Positions 22,801-33,346 of a DNA stretch of 64,000 bases are shown here, piece after piece. The stretch spans positions 62,001-126,000 of the forward strand of contig JBBHKE010003209.1 of the NCBI GenBank assembly GCA_037447655.1. Direction: 5' to 3'. A model generated the notes under the pieces. The model saw nothing but the letters and a program-made list of their open reading frames with translations. It was not told the origin of the DNA and searched no databases. This DNA is from Zygnema cylindricum (taxonomy: Eukaryota; Streptophyta; Zygnematophyceae; Zygnematales; Zygnemataceae). The position numbers and the translations under genes were made by a program. The number at the start of each line of letters is the position of its first letter. Positions within the stretch are counted from its first letter, which is position 1.

Positions 22801-24198
22801 GCTACAAGGCCCGACTAGTGGCAAAGGGGTTTACACAAAAGGAGGGAATTGACTACGAGGAAACCTTTGCCCCGGTGGTCAGATTTCCCTCAGTCCGCAT
22901 ACTTCTCAGCGTGGCAGCAGCGGAAGACATGGAAGTGCACCATATGGACATCAAAACAACCTTTTTGCATGGAGAATTGGAAGAGGAGATCTTCATGCGA
23001 CAACCCGAAGGGTTTGTGGAAGAAGGAGAGGAGAGTAAGGTTTGCCGGCTGATTAAATCTCTTTATGGTTTGAAACAGGCGCCTCGACAATGGAATTAGA
23101 AGCTTGATGAGTTTCTTGCCGGTCAGGGATATATTCGGATCAGCTCAGATCACTCAATCTATGTTTTCGAAGATGAGGAAGGTTTTATATTTATTGCAAT
23201 TTATGTTGATGATTTGTTTGTTTTAAGTAAATCAATGGAAAAAATTAATAAACTGAAAACCAATCTTAAGGGGAGATTTGGAATGAAGGATATGGGGGAA
23301 GCGAAATATATTTTGGGAATTTAAGTGCAGAGAGACCGAAAAAGGAAAATTATCAGATTGACTCAAAAGGAAGAAATAGGGAACATGCTTGAAAAATTTC
23401 AAATGGATAGAGCTAATAGTTGTACAACTCCAATGGAATTGAAGAAGGGAAGTGAGGGGAGTGAGGAAGAAAGAGTCATAGTCTTAGACGAGGAATTATC
23501 TCCTGAAGAACAAAAGTTCATGCAGACTATTCCTTACAGGCAAGTAGTGGGAAGTCTAATCTATTTTATGAATTGTACCCGGCCGGATTTAGCTGCAGTT
23601 GTAGGAGTGCTGAGTAGAAGTCTAAATGCTCCCACTAAGAGGGATTGGGAGGCAGCTAAGAGAGTCCTTAGATACTTGATAGGAACTAGGGATCTATGGT
23701 TGCATTTGGGTGGGGAGAATACTGACATCACTACTTGGAGTGATGCCAGTTATGGTGATGCTCCGATGAGGAGATGCACTTCTGGATATGTATTATATGT
23801 GGGTGATGGGGCTTGCTGTTGGAGTAGCAAACAGCAAAAGGTTATTGCTCAGTCCACCATGGAGGCTGAGTATATGGCCTCTTGCTCTGCTGTAAAAGAA
23901 TTAATGTGGGTCAAGTCTTTACTTGGTGAACTTGGTCATCTTAAGAGTGGTGTGCAGAAAATATTTTGTGATAATCAGGCAGCAATTGCTATTTCTGCCA
24001 ATCCTAAACATCATTTTAAAGCCAAACATATGGACATTAGACTCAGCTTTGTTAGAGAGAAAGTAGAAAATAAAATAATCAGTTTAGAGTACTGACCAGA
24101 TAGTGAGATGGTAGAAGATATGATGACCAAACTTGTGCCTTCCCCTAAGCTAATTTTCTGCAGGGAGAAGTGTGGTATGAAATTAAAGATTGACTAGA
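19839..24198 (+). pseudogene. Copia A Gag-Pol polyprotein, broken
   Basis: Order: Gag; zinc knuckle CHFCKKPGHYMAEC (~20737-20778); protease; integrase zinc region (HKRLGH ... CSGCAQGK) and core; RT; RNase H; ending at a TAG at 24195. Compared with intact copia B it has stops at 22041 (Trp position), 22494, 23097 (Lys position), 23322 (Gln position) and 24093 (Arg position). The protease reads DLGAS where B has DSGAS. The integrase first catalytic Asp is His (LVHTHIWGP against LVHTDIWGP). The second Asp (SDNGGEY) and the Glu (GVAERLNR) remain. The ATG lies inside the 5' LTR. Element A cannot make an active protease or integrase. Confidence 0.95.
19857..19874 (+). other. Primer-binding site, anticodon arm of initiator tRNA-Met
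   Basis: GGTTATGGGCCCACC (19859-19873) follows the LTR end. Its reverse complement GGTGGGCCCATAACC equals the anticodon stem-loop of plant initiator tRNA-Met as I remember it, including the CAU anticodon. This implies a cleaved half-tRNA primer, as known for Drosophila copia. Confidence 0.8.
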
Positions 24199-24210
24199 AA
24201 ATAAGGGGAG

Positions 24211-25257
24211 TGTAGAAATTAATGGTTTTTAAGTATTTTCTAGGTGTGAATAGAAATAAAGAAGCCGAGGCAGTCTACCTCTAACTTCTCTCTCCAACTC
24301 TCAAACTTGTCGCAGTCACTGAGAAATTGGAGAGGAAGCTAGAGCCATGGCTACCTAGGCTATCTTGAGGTTTACGGGAAATTTATATTAGTTAATGGAT
24401 TAATTACTAAAAGGTATGTGCCGGCGACAAGATTTGATCCTGGTACCTGCCGGCCGTCAGAGAGTAGATAGCCAGTAGCCTTAGCCGTTAAGTCTAGAAG
24501 TAGTCTTACATAGTATATAGTATGATAATGATTTAAACATGTACACGTAGGATAAATCATTTAACTATAACTGTTAACGGGATACATAGATATGGTAGTG
24601 TAAAAGTACGAATTGCGGTACGGATAAGAAATCAATACCGCGCATTGATTTCGTAAGCGAAACAAATACCGCGCATGTATTTATTACGGCTACGATCAAA
24701 TGCGAGTTTAATCGGACGGCCGGAATTAGCGCCGAGATCGCGGAAGAAGAATTCGGCGGTTTGTGGGCATCGCCACATCGGATGACACGTGGCGATGTTA
24801 CATTGGAGTGCGGCATCTCCGAGGATTAAAGGAGCGAATCCGGATATTCCACGTGTGGACATTTAGGCCATGTCGTACAATGTCCGTACATAAAGTACAT
24901 CGGCAACTGTACTTTTGCGTACGGAATGTATTCTGATTGGTTCCGTACATCAGTAGATAGAGTCTGTGAGAGAGATAGGACTTAGAAAAATTAGAAGATA
25001 GGACCCTCTCTCCCAGAGAGCTTCTGTACAAAAGGTCAGCTTTGACCCTCCATAACTTACTGCTCAGGGGAGCAAATTCAGAGATTCTTTTTGCTATCGA
25101 CTCAAGGGAGTCTTGCCTTCACAGGGGTGCAGGTGGTTAGAGTTTTTGTCTGCCAAGGTGGCAGTTTTTTTTGCTTAAACACAAAGGGGTCACGATTATC
25201 TTAGAGGCTTCTTGGAAGCTGTCCACTCTGAGGACTTATGGAGGTCTCAGAGTTTCA
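24211..25257 (+). mobile_element. Copia A 3' LTR (1047 bp)
   Basis: Direct copy of the 5' LTR, one base longer (TTTCGTAAGCG against TTTCGTAGCG), with scattered substitutions. The downstream flank restores X3. Confidence 0.9.
24421..24494 (-). ncRNA. tRNA-like sequence, antisense in copia A 3' LTR
   Basis: Counterpart of 19022-19096. The B-box-like core is changed (CTTGTCG side) but the A-box-like GCCTTAGCCGTTAAGTC complement and the downstream T4 are kept. Confidence 0.5.
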
Positions 25258-25427
25258 CGGCGACGTGCGTTGTACTATGATTATATGTCAGATTTGTACG
25301 TTCGTACAAGAGTGTGCACAACGCACACACATAAAGTATGCTTACTCTACGAGAGTTTTGTGCCAAGTTTTGTGCGCCTACCAAATGCCTACCATAAAAA
25401 CGCCTACTTTTGAACTATGGCTCAAAC

Positions 25428-26784
25428 CTTATCCGATGTATTCGGTCAACTGTTCATTACAATGTATCGCAAATCTTCCAAATAGTATTTTAAATATAGT
25501 AGCCAATATGTCGCGAATCGTAATTAGTGTCAATGTTTAAATAGGGTTTAAGAAAGTTTACCGTAATTGATGCTAATTAACAATTATATTTTTTTTTAAA
25601 AAGATGTGTATCCTAATTTCAGCGTTTATGCTAATTTGGGAACAGCAAAAATGGAATATTCGCCTTACGATTATATACATTAATATATGTATCCGTACAA
25701 AATATTAAAAATTGTACTACTTCGCCAAATTAAGTATCAGTACCGGTTAGACTTATTTACGGCGGTTACCTGTCAATGCTAGACCCCGAAGCGTAAACTT
25801 TAATATCATTTTTTTTTATGTTTAACGTTTACAAAAGGGACGATTACGCCATGCCGTTTCTTTAAATAAGTTGGACGTACGTCCGTTGTTCCGTTCGTCC
25901 GTCTATAATGTAATCTTATAACGTCACGTTTGGGAAGTTTTACTAGAATTCAGTTTGCTAATATGTGTCTTAATTGTAGTGTTTTTTCGTATGTCTCTAA
26001 GACGTGTGACCTGTATTACGGTTAATGTTGTCCTGTATTAGAGTAAATCCAAATAGTACATGCTTACCAACTGATTTATCTTTTGCATAATGTGATTGGT
26101 CGCCTAAAAATACACGTGTCCAATTTCTTATCCACGCAAACATTATGGCTCTATTACAATGCAACAAAACCTGTCTGTCCTACCCGTTGCCTTTCCAAGA
26201 ACAGTTCGTACATTCAATGAGCTGCCATGTTTTCCCACGCCTCTTTAATGAAAAACGTCCATTGTCAACCATAGGCATACCCCCACGTTCAAAACTGGCG
26301 CAAATTTTAAACTTTCCCGCTATCAGCATGTCGTTTTGATAATCAAAATATTTGACTATCTAACAAATTATTTCATTTAAATTGGTGAATGTTCAAAATT
26401 TGGCGAAGGTTTTCCCTCCTTTTTTTCACAAGAACTTACCTTGCCTCTCTATACATACTAATCGTTCACTCCAACAATGACACTCTTTTCCCTCCCTTTG
26501 CATCTACCTTTGTTGTTGCATCTTTCTTTCGTTGCTCACATTTATTTTTGTCCAATAGGCGTGAGTATTTTGAGAAAATATGAGGCCCATTACCACCTTT
26601 TTTGCGGCAAAAAACACACCTCCCGCTCAAATTTTCCTACCTTCGGTTGAGGAGATGGAGTGGGGCGAGAGAGGGGGAGAGGAAAAGGCAAATGAAGGGA
26701 TAGGATCACCAAATGACGACGCGTTCATTAATGGCGGTACGGCCGATTTTGGCTCACCTCCAAACTCACCACCGGACTCACTGT
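25428..26784. other. No gene; one Z-related fragment
   Basis: About 25505-25690 resembles the interior and right part of MITE Z in inverse orientation (GCGAATCGTAATTAGTGTC, AATTTCAGCGTTTATGC). The rest, including small ORFs at 26145-26879, matches nothing I recognise. Confidence 0.4.
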
Positions 26785-26930
26785 TGTCAAGTTCGTGTGC
26801 TTTTCAAGCACACCTTTATATCCTTAATGATTTTCAGGTCCTTTCTCCCTTGTACGGTCCCCAGAGTACGGAGGATTGAGTGCACAAAGCCGGATCAGCT
26901 CCTTGGATTCTCTAAACTGATTTCCTTGCA
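26785..26930 (+). mobile_element. Gypsy LTR fragment
   Basis: Aligns with part of the gypsy LTR at about 40960-41100 (GTGTGCTTTTCA.GCACACCT ... CCTAAACTGA). It joins directly, without a recognisable element end, to minus-strand copia C coding sequence. Confidence 0.75.
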
Positions 26931-28157
26931 CATATGCATCGAGGCCCCTGAGTCTATGATCCACCCATCCTCAGGTGGATCCCTCTTACCTCCGAAAGCA
27001 CAATTTTGTCTCCGTAGAATATCTGCATGCTTCTCAGTGGTTTTCGGTTTAAGAAGAAGCTCCTCGAGCTCCTCTTCGAGTTCCGTTTCCTCATCATGAA
27101 CTTGAGTCAGAAAAGCCTTTTTCTTTCCTCTAACTCTTGAGGAACCTTGTCCATCTTTCAGTCGCAGATATGCAAGCTTGACACACTCTGCCATATAATG
27201 TCCCGGTTTCTTGCAGAAGTGACATAGTCCACCTCGAGGAGCTCCTCTCCCTTATCGATCAAATCTGCCACCTCCTTGTCCTCTTCCTCCAAAGTTTCAA
27301 TAGGGATCCTTTCCCTTTTCCTCATCACGCTTCCGCCAATCAGATCTTGCAGCCAATGCTTAAACACTCGGACTTCCTCTCTCAAGTTTTATGGTACTCT
27401 CTTTCACTAAAATCATCCCCACTGTATCATCCCAATTCCATTTGCTATCACCTGGATCCTGCAACCGATTAATGATATTCTCATACTCTACAGGTAGTTT
27501 CATTATTAGTGTATTTACTCTTTGTCTCTCACACCATGAGTTACGTACACTCTCTAGTTCTCCAAATAATGCTCCTAAATCATTGCAATAATCATTCATA
27601 CTTCCTCCTTTGTAAGTATAAGGTGAAATCTTATTTTCTGCCTGCTATTCTTATTGCAATGACCCACTCTTTTATTTGTTTACAAGAGATACCCAAATCT
27701 GAGAGGAAGATCTAACATGCATAAAGGGAATGGCAATACCCTTTACTACAATTTTAGAATTAGTAGCTTAGCCACCTTGTCCTTTATAGTTCCAATTTTC
27801 ATTTTTTGACCGTTCGGTCTGACTCTTTGTCACCATTGCTGGTGGTGCTGCAGCCGGTATCGTCTTTGATAATGGAGTCCCTTGAGAAGCAACTCCTCCC
27901 TTTTCTCCTTCAATGATTATCTCCTCCCCTTCCTCGTCATCGTTCGTGATGGTGGCTGTGGTGGTGGAGGCGCCAGAAAAACGTGTTCCTCCAAACCCAG
28001 GTGGAGGTGGACATGGAATTTGCTCGGACACTATACCCCATAGGTACTTCTCAAAAAGTTCTCCCTCCATCATCATTTCCCAATTAAGAAATTCAGATCC
28101 ATTAAATATGGTCACCCTAGAGGGTGGGCCTATAACCTGAAATTCTGTGGTCGCCAT
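26895..28157 (-). pseudogene. Copia C Gag-protease fragment, broken
   Basis: Pieces in order on the minus strand: Gag N-terminus with the group signature QVIGPPSRVTIFNG (28157-27768), middle Gag MNDYCNDLGALF (27599-27360), zinc knuckle CHFCKKPGHYMAEC (~27220-27180), and protease WIIDSGASMHMC (~26960-26930). Several stops or frameshifts separate the pieces. No integrase or RT remains. Confidence 0.9.
28117..28137 (-). other. Copia C primer-binding site
   Basis: Reads GGTTATAGGCCCACC, one base off the initiator tRNA-Met anticodon-arm match: the ATG facing the anticodon is ATA here. Confidence 0.75.
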
Positions 28158-29078
28158 TAACCCACAAAATTAGCAGCCTATGTAAAGCCTCTTCAATAAT
28201 ATTTTCCCCCTTCACTTTCTCACTCAATAAGTGCCGCCCAGGCACACAAATATTTTGACCACCCTCACCTCTGTGAGGACAAGAATCCCTTGAGTCAAAC
28301 GCAAAAAAAGTCACTGAATTCGCTCCTTTGAGCAGTAAGTTATGGCTCGCGAAAGATGGCCTATAAATACAAAAGGTCACCTCGAGAGAGGCGCCTCAAA
28401 TACGCTAAGTCCCTTAACTCCTACTCATAACTACCTACTACTCTACCCTAGGCCAATCAAAAGAGTGTAAAGTACAAGAAGGTACAGTGGCCGATTGTAC
28501 TTCTTGTAGAGCCATTGTACAACATGGCCTTCTGGTTGACACTTGTCAACTTGGGAGCCATCGTTCCTCCTCCCATCTTTCTCGACGTCTAATGATGTGT
28601 CGCCACGCGGCAAAGCGCGCCCCGCTGTCTGAAATCTGCCAAAGATTCATTCGGGTTTGGCGAGGGCGACGACGTCCGTCCGATCATGTATTTTAGATGG
28701 TTAGATTCGCGTCTGCAAGCGCCGTTTGACTTTAGATGCGTTTCGTCGATTTTGGTCTGTTTAAGTCAAAGTGACGTTTCTATAACACTTTAATTAATTA
28801 CCGAACCACATATTTGTATCGTTTCGTTAGCGCCTAATTGGTTAAGGCGTACGTCTACATAGTACTCCGTAGACCGATGTTTAAATCCTACCAAAGGCAA
28901 CATTTTGGTAATCTATCAATCTCTCTGATTGCCTCATTGTCTGCCTGTTTCTTTCTGACTATTGCCTGCCTATCTGCCTGTTTCTTTCTGACTATGGCGG
29001 CAGCTATGGTGACTCTCTCTCTCTCTCTTCATTATAGAGTCTAATTAAGAGTTAAATATTAACTACTTCTTTTCAACA
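28138..29078 (-). mobile_element. Copia C 5' LTR (941 bp)
   Basis: On the minus strand TGTTGAAAAGAAGTAG ... AATTTCA. Related to the LTR at 10169-11056. Contains the tRNA-like segment and the shared promoter modules. Confidence 0.85.
28825..28895 (+). ncRNA. tRNA-like sequence, antisense in copia C LTR
   Basis: Plus strand: A-box-like TAGCGCCTAATTGG with a CGCC/GGCG D stem, a GTCTAC/GTAGAC stem, degenerate B box GTTTAAATCC, then ATTTTG (T4, 28903-28906). The most tRNA-like D arm in the set. Homologous to 10321-10386. Confidence 0.6.
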
Positions 29079-30370
29079 CCGGTCATAGGTGGAAGCACTG
29101 CACCCGGAAACTTAAACCGGAGAGTGCCTTGAAGCTAAAGGAATGGGAGAAAGAACGTGCAGAAAGAACACGAAAGCAATAAGAAAGGATCAAAGGGGAA
29201 GGAGGGGGGGAGAAGGTGCCAGTAACTAATGACACTTACCGTCCGACTCCTCGAGGAGAAACCGCTAAAATATCGCAATCCCAGGTGCGACAAATCAAAC
29301 TTCCAAAGTTTGATGACGCCAAGATCTCAAATGAAATCCGCAGTAAATACACCTCCAAAGGAACAAAATGCGAGGCTTGTGGTTTCCTCGGGCATAAAGA
29401 AACGGAATGCTTCCGAAAGAATGGAGTTCTTAAAGAAATGATGCAGTCGCCTTATTCACTAGAGAAGGAGAAATTGCGTTAACCCTCTCCCACTTCAACT
29501 CCTCTATCCTTAGGGACGCCAAGTTTTGCTTACCCAGGAAGAACCGGAGCGAGCACCGGTGGCTACCACAAGACTTACCCCGAAAGTCATCATTCAGCAG
29601 CAGAGTCAACCGTTATGGCTGCAGAGTTGACTGCCCTCCGCTTGGGATCTTCTTCTCGGCTTGCTCCGCTCACGGCAGCGGAACGACTCCAAAAATAGAA
29701 ACAGAAGTAGTTACAAAAGCTCGCGGAGCTTGAGCTTCAAAGCACCGCGGGTGCTAATGATGCTGACTTATTAGGTTGGGATCTGGAACGCCCAAATGCC
29801 CACCATGCTCAAACTTTCCATTCCGGAGCTTGGAATGTTGGGGTGGGAGATAGCCGCCGCCAACTCCGCAATTCCACCTCGATGCAAAGACAAGACATGC
29901 ACAAAATGGGTCAGATGGACCACAACCGAAAAGCTACCCGTCCTTTGTCCTTTACTCCCCGAGAAGTAATGCTGAACAACCACATTGGCCTCAAAATCAA
30001 ACCCACTCATCCGCCATCTCTTCCTCCCAAACCTAAATTGCCTCCCGGTTTCGAGAACTACCTGAGCAAGAAACAATAACGAGAAAAGGAGTCGCTGGAA
30101 CGAGAGAAAAAAGACAATCACGTCTGGTTTGAGAGATACATGGCGGAACGTCAGAAAATGACACTGCCCAAACTCCGCCAATCCCAGAGTCGGGCCGCGA
30201 GAATGACGAGGAAGAAGGACAGAATAAGGATCCGCAGAAATCGGATTCACTCCCATCTTTACCGAAAGCTACCCTTCCTTCCTCCAAACCAGCTGTCATG
30301 CTAGTCTGACACCTCATGCCATTCGCCCTCACCCACGTAAAGACTCTAGTATCCTCTCAAAACTTGCCCG
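29079..30370 (+). pseudogene. Gypsy G1 Gag, C-terminal part
   Basis: Begins inside the first zinc knuckle (GHRWKHCTRKL), colinear with G2 at about 48204. A highly charged stretch follows, then a second CCHC knuckle CEACGFLGHKETEC (29369-29410). A region alike in G2 (ALRLGSSSR, QKLAELELQST) continues toward the protease. Nucleocapsid function is expected from the paired knuckles. In-frame stops (for example 29480, 29697) and frameshifts interrupt it. Confidence 0.8.
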
Positions 30371-30390
30371 AAGAAATCCTTATTTAAGTA

Positions 30391-31020
30391 TTGGGAGAAG
30401 AAATCCACTCTCGAAAAGGGAGAGTCAACGAGGCCACTTCGCTAACTGCACTCTTTTTGTCCACATATCCGAAAACCCCTATAAAGGATAGGGACTATAA
30501 AGCCTTATCAGTGGCTCTTATACTGAACAGAACAGGAAACTTCAAGCTCAACGCGTACGGTGGATACGAGGACGTCGTGGTCGACACTAGAGCGCTACCC
30601 AATCTCATCACCACCTGTGCGTTGCAAAAAATGCCCAAGGAACTCTGACCTGAAATCTGCCCAAGCAATATCGGCACTCAACCCGTCTATGGGATTATCA
30701 AGGCCATGGAAATTGAGTTTTCGGATGATGGAGGCCAAAGGGTGAAAATTGAGCATCCCTTCTTAGTGGTGGAAGGAACTCAATTCGAAATTCTGTTGGG
30801 AATGGCTTTGTGGACCCGGCTAAATATGAGTTTAAGTGTGTGGAAAGAGCAATGTACCGTTCGAGACCATGGGAATCCCGAAGGAACCAAATTGGTGGTT
30901 CCTTTGGATTTATGGAATCGGGGGAAGACAAATGTCCCTGTGTCTGGTTGCTACCCGGTGTATACTTCATCCTCTACGACGGAACTGTTTGGCAGTTCCA
31001 AAGATATAGCCTAAGAAATC
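30391..31020 (+). pseudogene. Gypsy G1 aspartic protease
   Basis: Retropepsin-like: YGGYEDVVVDTRALPNLITT (about 30556-30615) where the active site should read DTG, and the C-terminal FEILLGMALWTRLN (about 30786-30828). The Gly of DTG is Arg, so this copy is dead. G2 retains DTG. A stop lies at 30646. The linker after it leads to the methyltransferase. Confidence 0.8.
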
Positions 31021-31205
31021 TAGCAATTCCGCATTTCTAAGCGGTGGGAAGAGGAATACAAGAATAAATTATTACTAGTGTCGAAACTCCGCTGGGGAGT
31101 GGATCAGACTTTCTCGCCTGTACCAATAAAGGTAGTCGTTACTACACCCTTGTCTAATGCTTCCGAACCGAGCTCCGACAATAAGGAAATCAACCGACAG
31201 TTGGT

Positions 31206-32185
31206 GTGATTGACAATCCCAGATTCCGACTCCGAATTTTATCTATATTTTATGGAATCAGTTCGGATTTAGAGGTTGTTCTAAAAACAGGATATCAAGT
31301 AGAGTCATATACAGCCGTTGAGATATCACTAGAAGCACGGGCAGTCAGCGAACACCGCACTCACCAACTTCACACCCTATATCCTCAACAGCTCCTAGTG
31401 TTTGCCTTTTCCAAAACTCACCGGAGTCCTCAACAGAATATAGAAAACATTATGAAACCCCATCTAGCCAGTTTGAAAAGAATAGATTTGGTGATGGCAG
31501 GATGGCTTTGTAAGTGATACTCCCTAACGAGACAAGGCAGGGGGCATCAAGACCGCAGGAGTTGGACATTTTATCGGATGATCAAATTAATCTCGTGGAT
31601 TTAACAACTCCAAAACACACCGGTTGGGTACGTTTTGGAAAATGTCCACCCAGGGGATGACAAATGAAAATAGGTTGCGGACAGCTGGAATCAGATAACC
31701 TGAATCTAAGGAGCTCCTTTGGTTTTTGACGCCGCACAGATGGGATTAAGAGCACACAGAGTCAGGGCATATTGCACCATTATGATCCGCTTCTTGTTCT
31801 CCGGCTGCTATTGGATAAACAGATCCCTGACCTGAACAATTCGGTGCAGCAAATACTTGGGTAAGGTAGAATGGCCACGCTCGTGACACGACCCAACCGC
31901 TCCCCCTTCTTTCGGTGCAATCCACCAGTATTCCTATGGAAGGCACTTCCCACATTGGTTTCTTTCCCACACAGCCACGTATATAGAAAGGGAGCAGCGA
32001 AAATGATTTTTGATAGCAAATTGGGTATCTAGACGCCACTGACAATTGCAAAACGGGAAAAAACAATGGGATTTCACAAAGGCACAACGGTAGCATTAGG
32101 TATTTTAGACCTCCAGAGATGCAACCTAATTGGACAAAGTATGGATTTGAATTCGATCACATGGGTACTCAAGCATGCACTCGCC
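31206..32185 (+). pseudogene. C5 cytosine DNA methyltransferase domain inside gypsy G1
   Basis: The conserved C5-MTase motifs appear in order over about 315 codons. Motif I: ILSIFYGISSDLE (31236-31274), the AdoMet loop. Motif II acid: AVEIS (~31315). Motif IV: DLVMAGWLCK, with the catalytic Cys codon at 31509-31511 (Pro replaced by Leu here; PC in G2). Motif VI: YVLENV (ENV at 31638-31646). Motif VIII: AHRVRAY (31751-31770). Motif IX: AKREKTMGF (~32048-32076). Motif X: LIGQSMDLN (~32125-32151). Stops at 31515, ~31600, ~31668 and elsewhere, plus frameshifts, show decay. It lies between protease and RT, and G2 has it at the same place, so it belongs to the element. I recall retrotransposon-borne methyltransferases being reported from a charophyte alga and dinoflagellates. 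Confidence 0.85.
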
Positions 32186-32319
32186 TTTTCCAATCTCAAG
32201 TCCCCGGAATCAAGGGCTATTTATCTTTAAGCTCCTCAGTTGTTAGCGATGCAGGAAACTTTGCAGCTTGAGGGGGGGAGAGAAAGGAGAAGAAAAATTC
32301 ACATTTCACCACCGCAGGT

Positions 32320-33346
32320 TGCAATTCTGTGTCCTCCATTGGACAACATAATACACAAAGCCTCTAAATAGCCTCTAAATAGTGTTTAACTAACCCACTT
32401 CAAGCCACAATCACTGGTGCCTAAGAAGGCAAACTGTCAAATTGACTACACACTTATGCAACTTGGACTCCCCTGAGTCCGTAGCAAAAAGAATCACGAA
32501 AAACAGCCAACTAGCCGATAAGTTAAGAGTCGGCAAAGATGCCAATTTATACAAATCTCCCAAGGGAGAGGTGACTGTCTAAAAATATTCTAAGTCCTAC
32601 ATCTCTCTCACAAACCCTATTTACTAAAGTACGCTCCAATCAGGATACTGTAAAGTACCAAAGATTACTGTGGCCGATGTACTTTATGTACGGCCTCTGT
32701 ACGACAAGGCCATTGAGTGGACGCATGTCGCCGTTTAAATCGTCTTTATGTCGTTCGAGATCCCCGCTGCTCAATTAAATCCTTCCACGTATCGCTAGGT
32801 CACGCCACGTTACGCCACGTCTGAAAAACCGCCAAAGTGACAATTTCGGGACCTCGGCGATGATAAGCGCCGTCGGATGAAGACCGGCTTTTGATGTACG
32901 CCGTTAAAATAAATGTCCGACTCATTTATTTCGTGTGGCGGATTAGATGTACGCATTGAATCTGCTACGTCTCTAAGTTTCCTTTTCACAGTAAAGTTAA
33001 TCGGATTAGTGTTTTGTTCAATGTTTAAATAAATGTCGTACCCCATATAATGTAACGAACTCCTACGACAGACTAGTTAGAGCTGACGGCTACGCCGCGC
33101 TTTGCCGGTCGGAGGTTCGAGTCCTGCCAGACTCAATTTTTTGTTGAGAGTGACTTAGGTCACTCTTAAGTCCTGCCTATGGAGCTGAGGTAGCCATGGC
33201 TCCATCACCCTCTCTATGTTTTAGTGACTACAACAAGTATGGGGGGTAGCAAGAAGAGGTGGAGGCAGGCTGCCTGCGCTTTTACTTTTCCTGTTTTTAC
33301 TAATAAATTCAGACCTAGAAAATACCTTATAAATCTGATAATTTCA
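32320..33346 (-). mobile_element. Copia D 3' LTR (about 1027 bp)
   Basis: Minus strand, starts about TGAAATTATCAG and ends GAATTGCA. The first few bases of the LTR seem lost at the deletion joint with RT. Confidence 0.85.
33069..33134 (+). ncRNA. tRNA-like sequence, antisense in copia D 3' LTR
   Basis: Plus strand GACTAGTTAGAGC, then a perfect B box GGTTCGAGTCC (33114-33124), then six Ts (33137-33142), a good Pol III terminator. The best B box plus terminator pair in the window. Confidence 0.7.

Larger units (their letters stand above)
18813..25257 (+). mobile_element. Ty1/copia element A, full length, inactive
   Basis: LTRs at 18813-19858 and 24211-25257, PBS immediately after the 5' LTR, polypurine tract AATAAGGGGAG before the 3' LTR, and a perfect 5-bp target duplication CGGCG (18808-18812, 25258-25262). 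It inserted into MITE X3. The LTRs differ at a modest number of positions (I estimate about 2 percent by eye), so the insertion is fairly recent. The polyprotein is broken by several stops. Confidence 0.95.
18404..25419 (-). mobile_element. MITE family X, copy X3, split by copia A
   Basis: Inverted copy of family X with a perfect 8-bp target duplication GCTCAAAC (18396-18403, 25420-25427). Removing copia A (and one copy of its 5-bp duplication) leaves about 566 bp, the length of X1. Only 25 bp separate it from X2, so the two lie tail to tail. Confidence 0.85.
26931..29078 (-). mobile_element. Ty1/copia element C, truncated
   Basis: Only the 5' LTR (28138-29078), PBS, gag and the beginning of protease remain. 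The element stops just after the protease active site, fused to a gypsy LTR fragment. Its 5' end is inserted into the Gag zinc-knuckle region of gypsy G1. Confidence 0.85.

Noticed and set aside
19839-24198. Stop-codon reassignment (TAG as sense) to explain in-frame TAGs in copia A and E
   Set aside because: The TAGs replace Trp, Lys and Gln at different sites, TAA and TGA also occur, and intact copia B uses no in-frame TAG.
31746-32096. Minus-strand 116-codon ORF as a gene
   Set aside because: It is antisense to motifs VIII-IX of the methyltransferase domain and has no recognisable content.
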